A stretch of DNA of 64,000 bases from Glycine soja (lineage: Eukaryota > Streptophyta > Magnoliopsida > Fabales > Fabaceae): assembly GCF_004193775.1 (NCBI RefSeq), contig NC_041009.1:46121534-46185533 (forward strand), written 5' to 3'. Positions 49,247 to 63,179 of the stretch are shown here, piece after piece. Every line of letters starts with the position of its first letter. Position 1 is the first letter of the stretch. The notes beneath the pieces were generated by a model that had not been told where the DNA came from, made no database searches, and saw only the letters and a list, made by a program, of their open reading frames with translations. The position numbers and the translations under genes were made by a program.

Positions 49247-52200
49247 TCATTGTACAATCAAGTCTGATTAAACCACTATAGTTGTTGTAACATCTTACTA
49301 TTCTACATGAGTCTAACTAGTGTGAAATACAGAAATACAATTTTAAGTGAAATTTAAAATTGGACCTAGATGTTTTAGCAAATGACTAAAAGGTAAACCT
49401 AGACTTTGGAGCCATAAGAAAATAACTTAAACTTTAAATCAAGAAAGTAAGTAACCTTCAAGGATCAAATGAATTAAGAAAAAATATAATGGATCTAATA
49501 ACTGTCATGAAAATAATGGTCAATGCAATTAAATACCCCTTGTTTTGAAAAAGAACATAGAACGCATTAAATTAATAATCTTCAACATTGAATTTAATTA
49601 GAGCATGTAGGTAATATAGGCTAGTCCATTATCATCGTCGAGTGAAATCCAATCCTAAAATTTGTTCTTGATATTGATTTCCTCCAATCTTGATAACTTT
49701 TACATTCTTGTTTTTCATTCAAATACTATCTCTTCGTTTAATTCTTAATAAATCACGATAAATTTATAATTATAAAATACAATCAATGTGGAAGAGTGAT
49801 TATTTTCATTCATAGGCACCAGTTATACACCTGCGATTTTTTCATGACACTATTTTCACACAAAAATCCCCATTGGCCTAGCAATGTAGTTTGCTGAACT
49901 AGCTTAGAAAGTTGTGAAACCTCGATCATGACAGAAGGATTAGTCACATTCTCAACTTGAGAGTTACTCATATCCTCAACCAAAATGTAAGTTAAGAATT
50001 TAGCATATATGCATATATTCGACAATTGTAGTACCCTTACTAAGACGACAGAACCTATATCTGCTAACACAATCTGGTTAGTCTATCTAGCACCCAAATA
50101 TGGACCTTAGAACTATCATTCTCTCCAACGAATTATAAACTTTAACTTCAATTTAGACAACACCAAACTTAAAATTCTATCTAGGGTTCAAAAGACGTTT
50201 AAGGTCAAATTTACTAGAATTTTCATTAAGAGTGTTTACAAAATCAAAAATATTTATAAAAATTATATAAATATATTGTTTTTATGTTATTTTATATTTA
50301 TCAACTAGTTCAACAATTAATAATATCAAATATTTCTAATTCAATGAATTAGTTTAACATTTTTTTAACTTTTAACTAATAATTTTAATTAACAATTAAA
50401 TTTTCAACTTTGAACTGACTTTTTAAACTAACTTGTCTTCTATTTTTACTAAATATAACCTTTATTGTATCTTTTTCATTGTAATGCCGTGAGATAATTA
50501 CCCCTTTCTTTAACGCTTCCTTTCATGCATGTAACGATATGTCCCACGATATTTGTCCCTCTGTGAACATTATTGCATATGATCTTCATTTTTTATTATA
50601 GACTAAGTGACGTCCCAACATTTAATGTCCATAAAAATTAAATAAGAAATAATTGTAGAATATGTAATAGAAATAATTCATTTTTATTTCTTTAAATATG
50701 TATCCAACTTCTTTCTTTCCCTTTCCCTTTATTTTTCATTTAAAAAGGAGAAGTGAAAGAAATAAATAAAAAATTATATTAGGTAGACATTCCTCCTATT
50801 TAAGATTATTTTTCGTCTTTAATTCGTGAAAAATCATAATTGTGAAATTAAACATTTGTTAAACCTTCTGCAAAATGACAAATTTAGGATTCAATCTCTT
50901 GACACTGCAAATAGGAGTGAAAATAAGTTGGTCAAATAGGATTTAAGTTACAACAAATTACACTAACACAACTAACACATCTAATATTTCATGTAATTAC
51001 ACAAATATTTCATGTTTTGTTAATCATTACTTTTATCTTCTTTGTAGGGGATGTTAGTGTAAGGTTTAGGAGAGTGTTAGTATAATTCAAACTTAAAGGA
51101 AAATTAATTTAGAAAAAGGATAAAATTATGTATAATTTAATAAAAGATAAATGTTATTATAATCTGCTCTTTTACTTAAATAGGTTTAATATGTTTAAAA
51201 AAATTAATGCCCAAATTTGATATTTTATTTGTCATAACCTTTTTTATACCTGTCCTTATTTTTTAAAGTCGAACTTGAGGACGTGTTAACCTATTTACAA
51301 GCTTATTCAATATTAAATCTTTTAGATAGACCAAACCTATCCCTAAATACACTAATAGGCTAATAGAATGACGAGGAAAAACTTCATATAAAACAAATTA
51401 TAAATAATGAAAATTAAAATCACTGCTACTTAATAACTTAAGGCCTCAAAGACAAAGGAAGAAATAGGTAAGCTAAGTTTTATAAAGTAAAATCAAGTCT
51501 ATTTGAGATTTAATACAACTTTCTTAATAGCTTACTTAAAAACATAATTTACAACAAAATCTCTAAATAAGTAATAAACTCATCCTTTAATAAACTTATA
51601 GGCTTGACTGTTTATATAAATCAATGTACTTAATATTTAAAAAGGTGCATAAATATATAATTTTAAAACATAACAAGAATTTTAATATAGTAATAATACC
51701 AATAAAAATATATTATTTAGATTTAATTAAATAGGATAGCCTATTAGGCTTAACAACCTTTTAGAATGATATAAACTTGATATTTTAATCAAATAGACTT
51801 TTATAAAAGCCTTACTCTAATTTATTTCCTAAAAAAGTTTAGCCAACCCTTTTTTATTTCTTAAAAAAGTATAGCATAAGTGTTATATAAACTAGACCAT
51901 AAGTCCCTATTAGGTCAAGCCTATCCTGTTCCCACCCTGATTGCAAGTAAAATTCACTTATGATTACAATCCACTTCCAGATTGACCAACCACTGTTATA
52001 CATCTTATTTATAAATTTGAGAAATATTCTCATAATAATGATTCAAAATATTCCCTCATTATTTTTAAATATCTGTAGTTCCTTGTAAACTGCAATATAG
52101 AAAAACTTTAAACATAAAAATGAGCATTCCCTGCAAAATGAAGAAGAGTTTGGCTACTACATTCGTTTGAAGATCACAGGTTCACACAATGGAAGAAACG

Positions 52201-52549
52201 CAGAGAGGGACAGAGAAAACTGTTAATTGGTAAATGATCTATGACATAGTTTGAGTCTATGTACAGAAGTGTACTGATTTGCAGCTAGGTAACAAATGAT
52301 AGTATCTATGCATCTATACCCCCCGTTACTATGTAACTTTTTTCTCTGGATAATGTTACAATGTTACTAATGAAACCTGTTTCTTGCTGATTTGTATGTG
52401 ACTAACCTATACACTTGAATTTTTCCTATTAATCTACCTTCCCTAGCCATTTCTAATTGTTACCATTAAAAGATCAAATTTATCAAGTTTCCACCCTCCA
52501 ACTGATGCTAAAAAATAAGCCTCAATGACACGCATCAGAAACAAAAAAG
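49247..52549. other. AT-rich intergenic region and BASS1 3' flank
   Basis: No supported gene. An 86-codon open frame at 50070-49810 has no recognisable family. At 50950-51150, AATTACACTAACAC repeats resemble the MULE-type element at 14486, but ends are not clear. The stretch up to 52549 should include the BASS1-like 3' UTR. Confidence 0.5.
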
Positions 52550-55535
52550 TTAAGTTTTAACAGCAGAATTGGTTCTGAGAGGAGGTAATGGCAACAGGTT
52601 TCTAATTACAAAGCCACTTCCCCAAAAAGAGGCAAGACAGAGACCCATTATAGCCATAGCAATGACAGAACATGCAGGAGGAACTGCCTGACTACTATCC
52701 AAAAATTGCGTTGCAAGGAGTCCTGCAAGGGTGGAACTCTGCATTCCAGTGCATAGTGAAATCGTCCTGCTCACCTGTTCTTCCTGCCTGTGACAGAATT
52801 TATTGTATCAGTCAATTTGAAATATGGCACAAAGTAAAATATTATCTTGACAAGTGTTTTACTCAATCATCTTGAGAATAAAAGTTATTGCAAGAAAATT
52901 ATGTTAGATGACACATTCCAATGATAGTTCAAAGCAATAAATCTCAGTCACAAAATATAAAAGTTTCCTTTAAGAAGAAAGATCTCTTTTTATGCATCAT
53001 TAGCATTTCATTTCAGATATCTGATATAACTAAAGAGGATGCTAAAACACTCAACTTCAATATGGAACAGCTTAATGAAAACAAAACAATCCGTTCAATT
53101 TAAATACAGTTAATAGATATAATCATATAACCAAGTAGAATATGTTTTCTGAAGGAATTTAACTTTAAAGCTCTTCATTATGACATATATGTGTCAATTT
53201 CAAAATACCAATTTTAATGTATTTGCCAATTTCATTTTAAATCTTTATCAAGGCATAACTATTTGTCAATTAGAAGCTTGAATGGCCTAGTCAGTAAAAA
53301 TAGCAGCTATTATCACTAACTAGTTACTAAAAGAGGCCACCAGATGAACAAATATTACTATGCATTATAATTTAGGTATTTTTCTTTGGTAATCTACTTC
53401 TAAAAGTGAACATACCTCAAGGATGGAATCTTTGAGAACCAATATCCTAAAGTGAAGGCAACAACATGAAATGTTAATACTGGAAAAACCAACCGGAGAC
53501 CTTCGCCTGTCAAAATTTGACTCCTGTTTAAAGCAAGAGGGCTGCCAATGCACAGTGAAGTACAAATCATGGCAACAAAGGGCATCACAGGTTGAAGAAC
53601 AGATACAACTGACTTTGCATATGTATTGAGAAGAAGACCAAGGGTCACCGGAACAAGTACAACCTGTCAAATATTTATAACTAAAGCCGTCATTAAATCA
53701 AATTCGAGTAGAATATCATAGAAGCACTCAGTAGTCACTACACACCTGCAGAATTGACTTTGACATGGCAACTGCATCAACTGGCACTACTGATCCAATC
53801 AGAAGACCAGTTAACAGAGGTGTAACAATAACTGATGCAATTGTGGTATAGCTTGTGAGAAGAATGCCCAAGGCTACATCCCCTTTGCTTAAGAAGTTTG
53901 CATAGCTGGATAGTTGAGCCCCCGAAACACAAGCTGTGAGGACAAAGCCCGCGTAAAACATCCTAGACAAACCAAAAGCCTTTGCAACCAAGATCCCAAG
54001 AACAGGCTTAAGCACGTATTGCGCAATTAACCCAATGGTAAGTGGCAAAGGTCTGCATCAAAATGAAGACAATGAACATTGGAAGAAGCTCCAAGACTTC
54101 ACGTGTTCAAAAATTAAGCAGCAAATAGAGAAATTAGTAATGAAAGACGTACCTTTTAAATGCAAGAGCGAAGTCATCTACGGATAGTCTTATTCCAATA
54201 GACAACATAATCCCACCAAGTGCAGGAGCATATAACTCTTTTGATACCCTGCTCAAGTTGAAACCTCAGTCAGTTCTTGAATTTCTAAACTATTCCACTG
54301 TACATGCTCTAACTGAATAACAAAATTACAAATACTAACAGGGAAAGAGAGAAAACAAAGAACAACTACAACAAAAAATAAAATAACTTTGATTCGGTAA
54401 CATATTCACAGAAAAAGGCCAGCCAGAGTACCATAACAAAGGTACCTACTGCCTAATACTATCCTACAAATCATTAATCAAATACATCATAACTTGTTCT
54501 CATGTTATTAATCAATAATCCTTAATAATCTCGATTAAATTAGTATTAAATAACTAAAACTTAGGGGCACTTTCCGATATATACAATAGATGCAGTTTCT
54601 TGGGTGGTTGTTTCTCCAATAAGAACTAGAGTTTCACCTCAGTAATTCACATAATAAAATATCAACATAGATTACTGAGGTGCAATTATAATTCTGATTT
54701 CAGAAGAGTACCAAAAACACTGTAGAATGGTATATTACTAATATGCAAGTTTTGTCCATAAACTATTAGTTCCAAAAAGACGCAAGTCAATATTTTTAGA
54801 AAATAACAACCTTTCAAGCACAATTAAAAAAACGGTCTCGCTAGATTAGACGTTAGTTAAGAAACCACTTTATTATAAAATAAAACTATCAATTTTCATT
54901 TCAATAAATAATTATTTTAATACAGACAGCGAAAAATAAGAAGAGCCACAAGCAAAAAAGAAACAAGCCGTTCAGCGCAACCTCTGACAAAGTTAATTAA
55001 GTACGATCGGCTACATGTATTACACCAATGATTAAAAACAAAACAAAAGTGACAAGGTTCATAACTAAAAAAAATAAGGTCCACTACATGAATTACACGA
55101 CATCATTCTACACGATTAAAAAACAAAACAAAGTGACAAGAGTCATATAAGTCATGACTAAGAAGCCTACCAAGTAAAAGTGGAGGGTTTAGCGAGAGCG
55201 GCAACGGCGGTGGCAGCAACAACAACGGGAAGCAATGCGGAGAGAAGCTGAGACAAGTCTCTTTCTCTCGCTTCGCCGCCAACGGCGCTTCCGTCGTCGT
55301 CACCGCCGAAAGAGAGCAACGAGAACTTCCCCTGTCTCCGGTGGAACCGGAACCCGAATCCGCCGCGGAACTGAGAAGTGGAGCAGGCGAAACTCGACGC
55401 GGCACCACCACCACCCATCGAACCCCTCTGCTGAACCCTCCAGAAGGACGCGCTGCGGGAGCGCGCGTGGGATTGGAATAAGGGTGAGGCTTGGAGCTTG
55501 GGGTGTGTGGAACACGCGACTGGGATTGAGGCCAT
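52550..55535 (-). CDS. BASS1: Plastid sodium/metabolite cotransporter, BASS1-type
   Basis: Five exons: 55535-55171, 54248-54153, 54052-53746, 53663-53416 and 52787-52550. GT-AG borders and phases agree; 1254 nt, 417 aa. The first in-frame ATG is at 55535. Residues 1 to about 100 are Ser/Arg-rich and variable, fitting a plastid transit peptide. The bile-acid:sodium symporter fold follows: ELYAPALGGIMLSIGIRLSV, GLIAQYVLKPVLGILVAKAF, VLTACVSGAQLSSYANFLSK, a conserved sodium-site-like segment, then RTISLCTGMQSSTLAGLLAT and ACSVIAMAIMGLCLASFWGS. The match is closest to BASS1 (At1g78560) in memory; BASS2 carries pyruvate and BASS5 methylthio-2-oxoacids, while the BASS1 substrate is less settled. 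Predicted in the inner plastid envelope. Intron 1 contains a perfect 12-bp hairpin. Confidence 0.95.
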
Positions 55536-55860
55536 TAAGAAGGGAGGGGGGGTGTCGGCGGCGATGACCGTGAAGGCGCTGCCGGTGAGGTTAGGGAGAG
55601 AGGAATGGGAACGTGTTGTGAGAAGAGAAGATGAGGTTATGGAAAGAGTTTGGCATATTATATGAAGTGAAGGTATGCGAAAGTGAAAGTTGGAGAGAGA
55701 CAGTGATGGCTGTGTTTGATTGTGTAGAATCAAATACTTATTATTTGAGTGATACACGGCTGTGAATGAGTGGCTGAGTTGGTTGGGGTTGGGGTTGGGG
55801 GATTATACATACAGGTATATTGCAAGGCCAAGGTAGGATCAATGTAAGTATATATTCTAG

Positions 55861-56106
55861 GGCATGTTTGGGTAAGTTTCTATAGAAGTATTTTTAGAAG
55901 AACAAAAAAATAAAATGAATTTTTTCATTAGTTAAAAGTAAGTTTTCTATTAGTTAATTTGTAGGTGTTATCTATTTTTTTAGAGAAGTTATATTAATGA
56001 ATTTCTAAAAATTAACTCATGAAAAATTTGTTTTTATGAAAAAGTTCATCTTATTTTTTTTTTATTTTAGAAATACTTCTAAAAAAACTTACTCAAATAG
56101 GACTTA
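55861..56106. repeat. MITE with about 60-bp inverted ends and target duplication
   Basis: Left end GGCATGTTTGGGTAAGTTTC, then AGAAGTATTTTTAGAA; right end, reverse-complemented, AAGTCCTATTTGAGTAAGTT, then AGAAGTATTTCTAAAA. TCTAG flanks it on both sides (55856 and just after 56108), a likely target duplication. About 246 bp, no ORF. Confidence 0.7.
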
Positions 56107-59100
56107 GTCTAGTATTTAAGGTTAAGGACTTAAGGATGCTTTTTTAGATTTGAGTAATATTAAGGTTTAATATAGATTGTAAGTTTTTTTTTTTCAAAAT
56201 AAAATACCTTGGATATCGTGGCCACTAACAGTGTCAAGTTCAATTTAACAAAAAAGGCATGATTAAAGCATTTTTAAAAAGCTAGAGAATCTAATCGGAG
56301 TGTTTGAAAATTTAAGGACCCAATTAAAATATTTTAAATAATTCAAAAATCAATATAAAAAAAGAAACTCAGGTGAAATCTGAAAAATATAAGTTGTGAA
56401 CTTTTTTTCTTTTGGTATTAAGTTGTGAAAATTTAGATTTAAAAAAAGGTTTAGTGAATGTTAACTTAACATCTATGAATGTCAATCATTTAAGAAATGT
56501 GAAAAATTGTTAATTGTCATACTTGACCCTTAATGTTACACAAGTATGAAATCACCAGCTGCATTTACTATAAATATGACAAAACTATTATATTTAAAGT
56601 TCTTAAAAAAAACTTTAAAATACAATTACCAACAAGTTTTGTGTTGTTTTTGTTCATAATAATTGTGAAATAATGACAAAATATTTTTTTTGAATAGTAA
56701 ATAATGATAAAATATGTAACGCTAACTTATAAATCTTTTATACTTAATATTGTTTGGAAAGAATTTTAATATCCCTTCTGCCTATTGGTTTTCCTTCAAA
56801 ATTGATAATCAAAATTATTATCACGGTTAACAAATAGTCACACACTCTATTTTAAACTATTGAGTTCTTATTTGGAAACAAAAGTCAAGAAGGAAACAAC
56901 AAGACAAGAAGAAAACTTAAATGAAGTAGGCATTTTCCGTGGGATTCACAGAACTAGAGGTTGCTTTCAAGCCTGAGAAAATCCGTGTAAGGAGGGTTTG
57001 TGTGAGTGACGAGACCTTTCAGTTTTCATAAGCATTTAAGGCCATACATGGCCTTAGCCCTTATCCTATCGCCGCATTCGCTTAATAATACACAGAGAGG
57101 GAAACTTTACGTTAGTCTGAAAAATGAGAAGAATGAAATTTAAATTACTACGTATTACTGATGAGCTTTTAATTTTAAAATGAAAAACATTTGTTTATCT
57201 ATCTATCTACATATGAATTTAAGGAATTTTGGAAAACTAATTAAAGTTGCAGATTTTTTTTTAAAATTATTTGCCATTTGTTGAAATTATAGCAGTATAA
57301 AGAGTTCACTTGTTTAAACTTTTCAAACAAGTAATTTTAAAAATATATAAACGAAGTATATATATCTTTTGAAGAGAAATGGCCATTGAAATTTGTTGAA
57401 TAGTTACGTGTCAAATGGCCATTGATATGGTAGTCTAAACTGGAAAAAAAATGTAAAATGACACATCATTATTTATGAAATATAATCGTAGGAAACATAA
57501 TGTCAATACTTTGGCACATTCCTGTACCTTCTTGAATTGAAATGTCACACAAGCAAGAGCTATCTATAACTTCATACGCGATATGATATGCCTATAATTA
57601 ACTAGTACCTCAGAGTAATAAAACTTGTGTTCACTTCTTTTGAAAACACTATACAATTTAAACAAGCGCCAACTCATGCCACTGTGGCATGTTTATTACA
57701 ATAATTACAATATGAGACCTTTGGTTCTCCTGTTAAGTATGGAATTTGTCTTGACTTGATTAAAAACGTGTTAATTATGAAAATTGCATCTATTTTTCCA
57801 AAAGAAAATATTTTTAACATAGCAAAGGAATTTTTGTTAAATGATTCTATTACCAAATAAATATTTAAAGATGAGATATACAATTCATTTTTCGATTATA
57901 AGTTCTTTTTGATTAAACAAGCAAGTTCATAATTTTCAATTTATCATATAATTATCTAATATTTAATGCAAAATACGATTATGATTTGGATAAACATATT
58001 CATTTTTGTTACTATAGTATAATAGTTGATATGATTATTAATAAAGAAATTTTGATAAAAGTATTTTCGATTTAATGATTAGTTTTTAATTGATTTTGAT
58101 AACAATAAGAAATAGGAATTGAAAAAGTAAAGTTTTGAAAAGAAATAGAATCGAAAAGAGTAAAGGATTTAAAAATGCGCAGTAAAATAAACAAATATGA
58201 ATTTATAAAAGATGAGAATTAAATACATACACCATCACATGTTGAACCTTTGGTCAATTTTTTTATGATAGGTGTTGTTAGTATTTGAGAAATTAAGTGA
58301 TTATGTTTCAACCCGTGAAAATTGACAATCAACCGTTTTATTTATATACTTTTAATGTTAAGGGTCGAATTATATGATTTCTACACGTCTACAAACATAT
58401 TCATAAATACATTACTAATAAATGTATTCGCATAACTTCTCTGTAATCATGCCAGCTACTTCGATTTGTCAAAAAATACTTAGCTCGAGCACTTTCCAAT
58501 CATACATGTATGAATGAAATCATCGGAGTCAACATCTCAATCAAAATTATTCACTTCAATTACATATTCATGTTTCTCGAACTTTTATCCATATTTCAAT
58601 CATTTTGAAGGAATTCTCTTACTCATCTGGAGCCAAGTATATCAAAATTTGATTTACATAACTTAATTAAATTTTACACAGCAGAGGTAACAATATGTAA
58701 AATATTTTGTAAAATAATTGCTTATGATAGGTTTCAACCATGTGTTTCGGCCCATCATAGGGTCAATGAAGGCTTCTCTTAAACAATTTTTCTGCTTCTT
58801 CAGTTCTTAGCTTGCTGTAGAGCCTTATAAAATTTATGTTAAGGTTTCCATTTTTTATCATGAATCGAACAGAAAAGCTCCTTACGACAGCTACCCTTTT
58901 TCCGTGCATGTTAAAAAAATGTATCTCTACTCTCTATTTTTATTTCTTGAATCAGCCTCTTAATTCTTAAATACTGAATTTCCACTATTATGATTTCTAT
59001 TGTATTTAGGCAAAAGCTAATTACCGGAGATAATGCAGTCAGGTTATTGCTGGAGAAAATGACACAATGTGCAAACAATGTTTATCATAGCATGCTAGAA

Positions 59101-61374
59101 ACATACCTTCTCCCTTTTCCCCCTTCAATATTAAGTCTAATTATGAATTTGTTATGTTAGTTATATCACTTTTGTCAGATGAGTTGGTTTCTATTTTCCC
59201 TTTTCTGGAGACCAATTTAATATGGCAACCAGCTTTCTTATTTGATTTGTAGTTATATCACTAAATCAATTAATATTGATATATGGAGCTGTATATAATA
59301 GCTTTTGCATCTCATTGTTAATAGTGAGAGGATTTGTCACTGCTTGTTGGATTCAGATCATGCTTATTGTGGCTATAGAGACACATCCAAGCTCCCAATT
59401 GCCTTGGCATGGGTCTAGGCATGCAGAGGCAAGGATCATGCTTCTATTATTATAAGAAAGAAACCTTTATACTATAATACTAGACTATTAATTAATCATA
59501 GAGCTAGCTAGGTCCTATATTGATATGTGAGGCCTCCAAATAAACCGGAAGAATTGTGTTTGCTCTCATTTTCCTTCAAAGCAACTCTCCACTTTCTTTT
59601 TGCTTGTACATTTGGCATTAACAATTTTGTCAGTCTTCTAAAATGATGTATTGTAATGCAGAATATTTAAACTTGCTTTGATGCAATATAGAAAAATTGA
59701 TGCTTGTGAGTTGTGACCTTTAAAATTTGTCTTGTCCTGTTTCTGTTTCCTTCATCAAGTTTTGGTTAATTTTGAATAGTTTTTCATTTTTTTTTCAATT
59801 GGGAATTACACAATTAAATATGGATTTGTGTAGGAATGTAGATAATCATCATGGTGAATTTTTTTATCAGAGAACAAATCTCTTCTAAGGGTAGATTAAA
59901 AACTCTTCCACCACTTGTAAAAGTCAATGATTAATATCAGAACTTGTTTTCCGCACGGTCTAAATTTCAAATTCTCTGTAGGAGAGTCTCACCCAAGACT
60001 ACAAATCTAGAAGGTTAAGTATTGTTGACAACTTTACAGCGTCAAAGATGAAATACCTAAATTTTCCTAGCAAATATTGCGGGTACAATCCTAACCATAG
60101 GAAAGTATCTGTATGTTGTAAGAGAATACTGGCACATTGTTCAGGTTTTTTTGTTCACAAAATAGATTTGACTTGTCTTAAAACCCTTTCATTGGAGGGT
60201 TCTTGAAACGCTTTTCAGGTTTTGCAAGTTGTTACTTCATAATGTAATCAATTGCTTGTTACTTTGGATTCCTCCATCAGATAATTCAACATTAATTGAG
60301 CTTGAGTGTATGAAGGCTGCGTATAACTTTGCAAGTGGTCAACTCTTGAATCTCGTTAAGGAATAGGTGGGGTTGAGTTTAAACTGAGATGAATTCTCAT
60401 CTTTTCTTACTAATGCTTCTGCAATTGTTATTTTAAGAGTCCAAGTTCTGATGTTGAATTATTTCTGCATGTTTAGTTTGATTTATTGGGAAAGTTATGA
60501 TCAATATAGCACTTCTTCTTGATCAGGGGTATTATCTTACAATCTAACTTCTCTCCTAGAGACATTTTTCTTCTCTTGTTTCTACATTATTTTTTAGTGA
60601 CTTAGAATATTTAGCTTTATTATAAGAAGGATCTCATGGTGAATAATATTTCTTAAGAATTTCGGTAATTTAATGATATTGTATGATCTATGCAGTGAAT
60701 CTTATCTAGTAAGATAAGGTTATTGTTGTTATTTTGTATTTTTAAGTGGCATACAATATTTATACAGTTAGTCACAACATTGCAGACAGCTGTTATAATT
60801 GACAATATTAGATTCTGCTACAAGCTATTGTACTAACTGAAAGTATAGCTAAGTTAACTTTGCACATGTGCTGCAACACAATAATGTCTAGGAAAAAGAT
60901 GCAAGAAGAGGTTATGAAACGGCAGATTATTACCTATGTTATATATGGATGGCGACTTGGACCCCTCCATCAAATCTTACCTCAAACACAAGTACCATGT
61001 GACAGTGTCTCCAACTGGGTCAACTAATATCTTCTACAGTAATCACTAATATCGTTGTCCCATAAGACTAGTCAATGTTCAATATGTGAAATAAATCTTT
61101 GGTGATTTCAATATTTTTTTTAAGAATCACTAATTTATGTATGTATAAATTAGTTTCCTGAATTTTTGTTTTGTCTAGAGGAGGCTTATATAGTCAGCCT
61201 CAAGAAAGGAAGAAGGGGTGTGAGGAAAAAGGGACATAGGAATCAAACTTGTCTACTCCTATTTCCATATTTTGAAGAAAAAAAATTATAGTAATAAATT
61301 TATTTTAAAAATTTGAGCGATTTCATTCTTATTAAAAAGTAATTAAGATAAACATAAGATTTTTTTAACATCCC
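56107..61374. other. Intergenic region without a recognisable gene
   Basis: AT-rich throughout. Small structures only: a near-perfect palindrome at 57037-57056, a direct repeat ATGGCCATTGA at about 57379 and 57415, and a short hairpin at 59399-59432. The stretch 59000-61050 is somewhat less AT-rich, like transcribed or old coding sequence, but I could not assign a frame. Confidence 0.5.
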
Positions 61375-62672
61375 ATTTTTCATAAAATAAATAAAAAGAG
61401 TTTTATTTAAAAATTAGTAGAGTTTTTAGAAATTAAATAAATGAGAGGAAAGGATTTTGTTGGTTAAAATAAGAGTTTCATAGTATTAAAAAATAAATAG
61501 AGTAAAATGATATTTTAAAAAATAAATAGAGTAAAATGATATTTTAGAAAATAAATGGATGTTTTAATTGGTTATTTATTTAATGAAATAGTAAAATAGA
61601 ATTTCTTTTTATAAAATAAAAAAATAAAAAATAGAGTGAATGATAGCCTTAGAGTACCCTAGCTATAAATAAAGACATGTTAGGTCAATTTTTATATTTA
61701 CGATACATCTCTACAATATTTCTTCCTTCAAAATTTGTTCTCCCTCCTCATTTCCCAAAACTCCCTCTTTTCCCGTATACATCCAAATTTGTCCTAGTAA
61801 AATTATGATCCTGGACTCGTAACTGTTTGATCATTTTGAAATTTAGACATCACCTTCAAAATTCATTTTCGCACATTTCTACCGTTAGAATTTGCGAAAT
61901 AATGCTTGTAAAGAGAGAAATGTTTCTCGCACAAAGACGGTAAAATTGAGGTTTCAATCACTTCTTATTCTCTCTAACGCTTGGAAACCTTAGCAGAGTA
62001 ATCAGAGAAAAAATTTGAGGAATCTTAGGGAACAACTAGAGACACCACTATCGTTGCCAAACTACGCACATGAGCTAGTGTAGAGATAAAGGGTAAGTTT
62101 ATCGCAACTGAGATTAGAATGAACATGTTTAGGAATCCTTAGAGAATCAAAATATTTTTTGGGTTAGACCTAAATCGGGAGGAAGAGACCCTAACAAACT
62201 CTTCGGAATCTAGGCCTTGGGGGTAAATACACCTGGTTTGAGTGCTCTTATAAGTTTGTGTTGATCCCATGTGGTTAGAGCATTCTCACAAAACAGCGTG
62301 ATCTTGACTAGTATCCCTATGATTTTACCTAGTGAGAGCAACCTAACTTACCAGTGTGTGGTCTGTCTTATCATGCACTCTTAGGCGCTCGATGAGGTTT
62401 TTCACTGATATGGTATCACATTGCATATAGGATTGAGTCTTAGTGTATTTGTTGCATAACAAATGCGTAATGATCATTGTGACTTGTTATGCGATGGTGG
62501 ATAACGAATTTTGTGAGTGTGAGATATTGGGTTGTACTTGAGATGTGTTGTTTTGAACACATGATTAATGTGAAGGTGTGGAATGTGATTTTGTGATTAA
62601 ATCCTTGGGACACATGATGTTATGTAGTGAGTAGTAAAATGATGCGAATTGTGCTAAGTTGAGCTTGTTATA

Positions 62673-62739
<67 letters not shown>

Positions 62740-63179
62740 GTGTGTGTGTGTATATGCGCGCACGCGCGCGTGTGTATGATGATCTCGAATATTGTATTCG
62801 TAGGAGCAAATGGTTAGGTGGATGACTTTAAAGAATCTCGTGCTAGAAAACGTTAAGATACAATATTCAGATAGGATATGACATTAGGGTATGAGTTTTT
62901 GTATTAATTGCATGAAGTTCTGGACATGTAGTTTTTATCATTTTTGTTTCACTTGTTGAGTCTTTAGTTCATTCTCTAGGGTTTTCGACGATCTTGTTTT
63001 GAGTCGGAAATGTTTTCATACCCTTAATTAATAAGTTTTTAATCTATTGATTAACGCAAATGTGAACTTTTTACCCACGTGAACTTTATTATGTTTATTG
63101 AATAAAATCATTTTATGTAATTTTACATTTTCACGTATTTTATTATATAAATGTGTATATCGAGATAAAGGGTGTCACA
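61375..63179 (+). mobile_element. Putative solo LTR (gypsy-like), about 1.8 kb
   Basis: Left end TTAACATCCCATTTTTCATA and right end GGGTGTCACA (63170-63179) are near-complementary terminal motifs of the TG..ACATCCC / GGGTGT..CA kind seen in legume gypsy LTRs. Both sides are flanked by T runs that could be a 5-bp duplication. Inside are a TATAAATA at about 61664, a three-copy tandem of about 30 bp (ATAAATAGAGTAAAATGATA, 61490-61555) and a long microsatellite. No gag or pol seen next to it. Confidence 0.5.
62674..62779. repeat. Alternating purine-pyrimidine tract: (TA)n, (TG)n, GCGCGCACGCGCGCG
   Basis: Roughly 31 TA units, a TGTGTGTGTG block, TATATGCGCGCACGCGCGCG and TGTGTATG form over 100 nt of nearly strict alternation. 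The GC part is a classic Z-DNA former and the TA part a cruciform or unwinding element. Sits inside the putative solo LTR. Confidence 0.9.

Noticed and set aside
49810..50070. 86-codon open frame in spacer
   Set aside because: No homology that I recognise and no gene context; left as unassigned.
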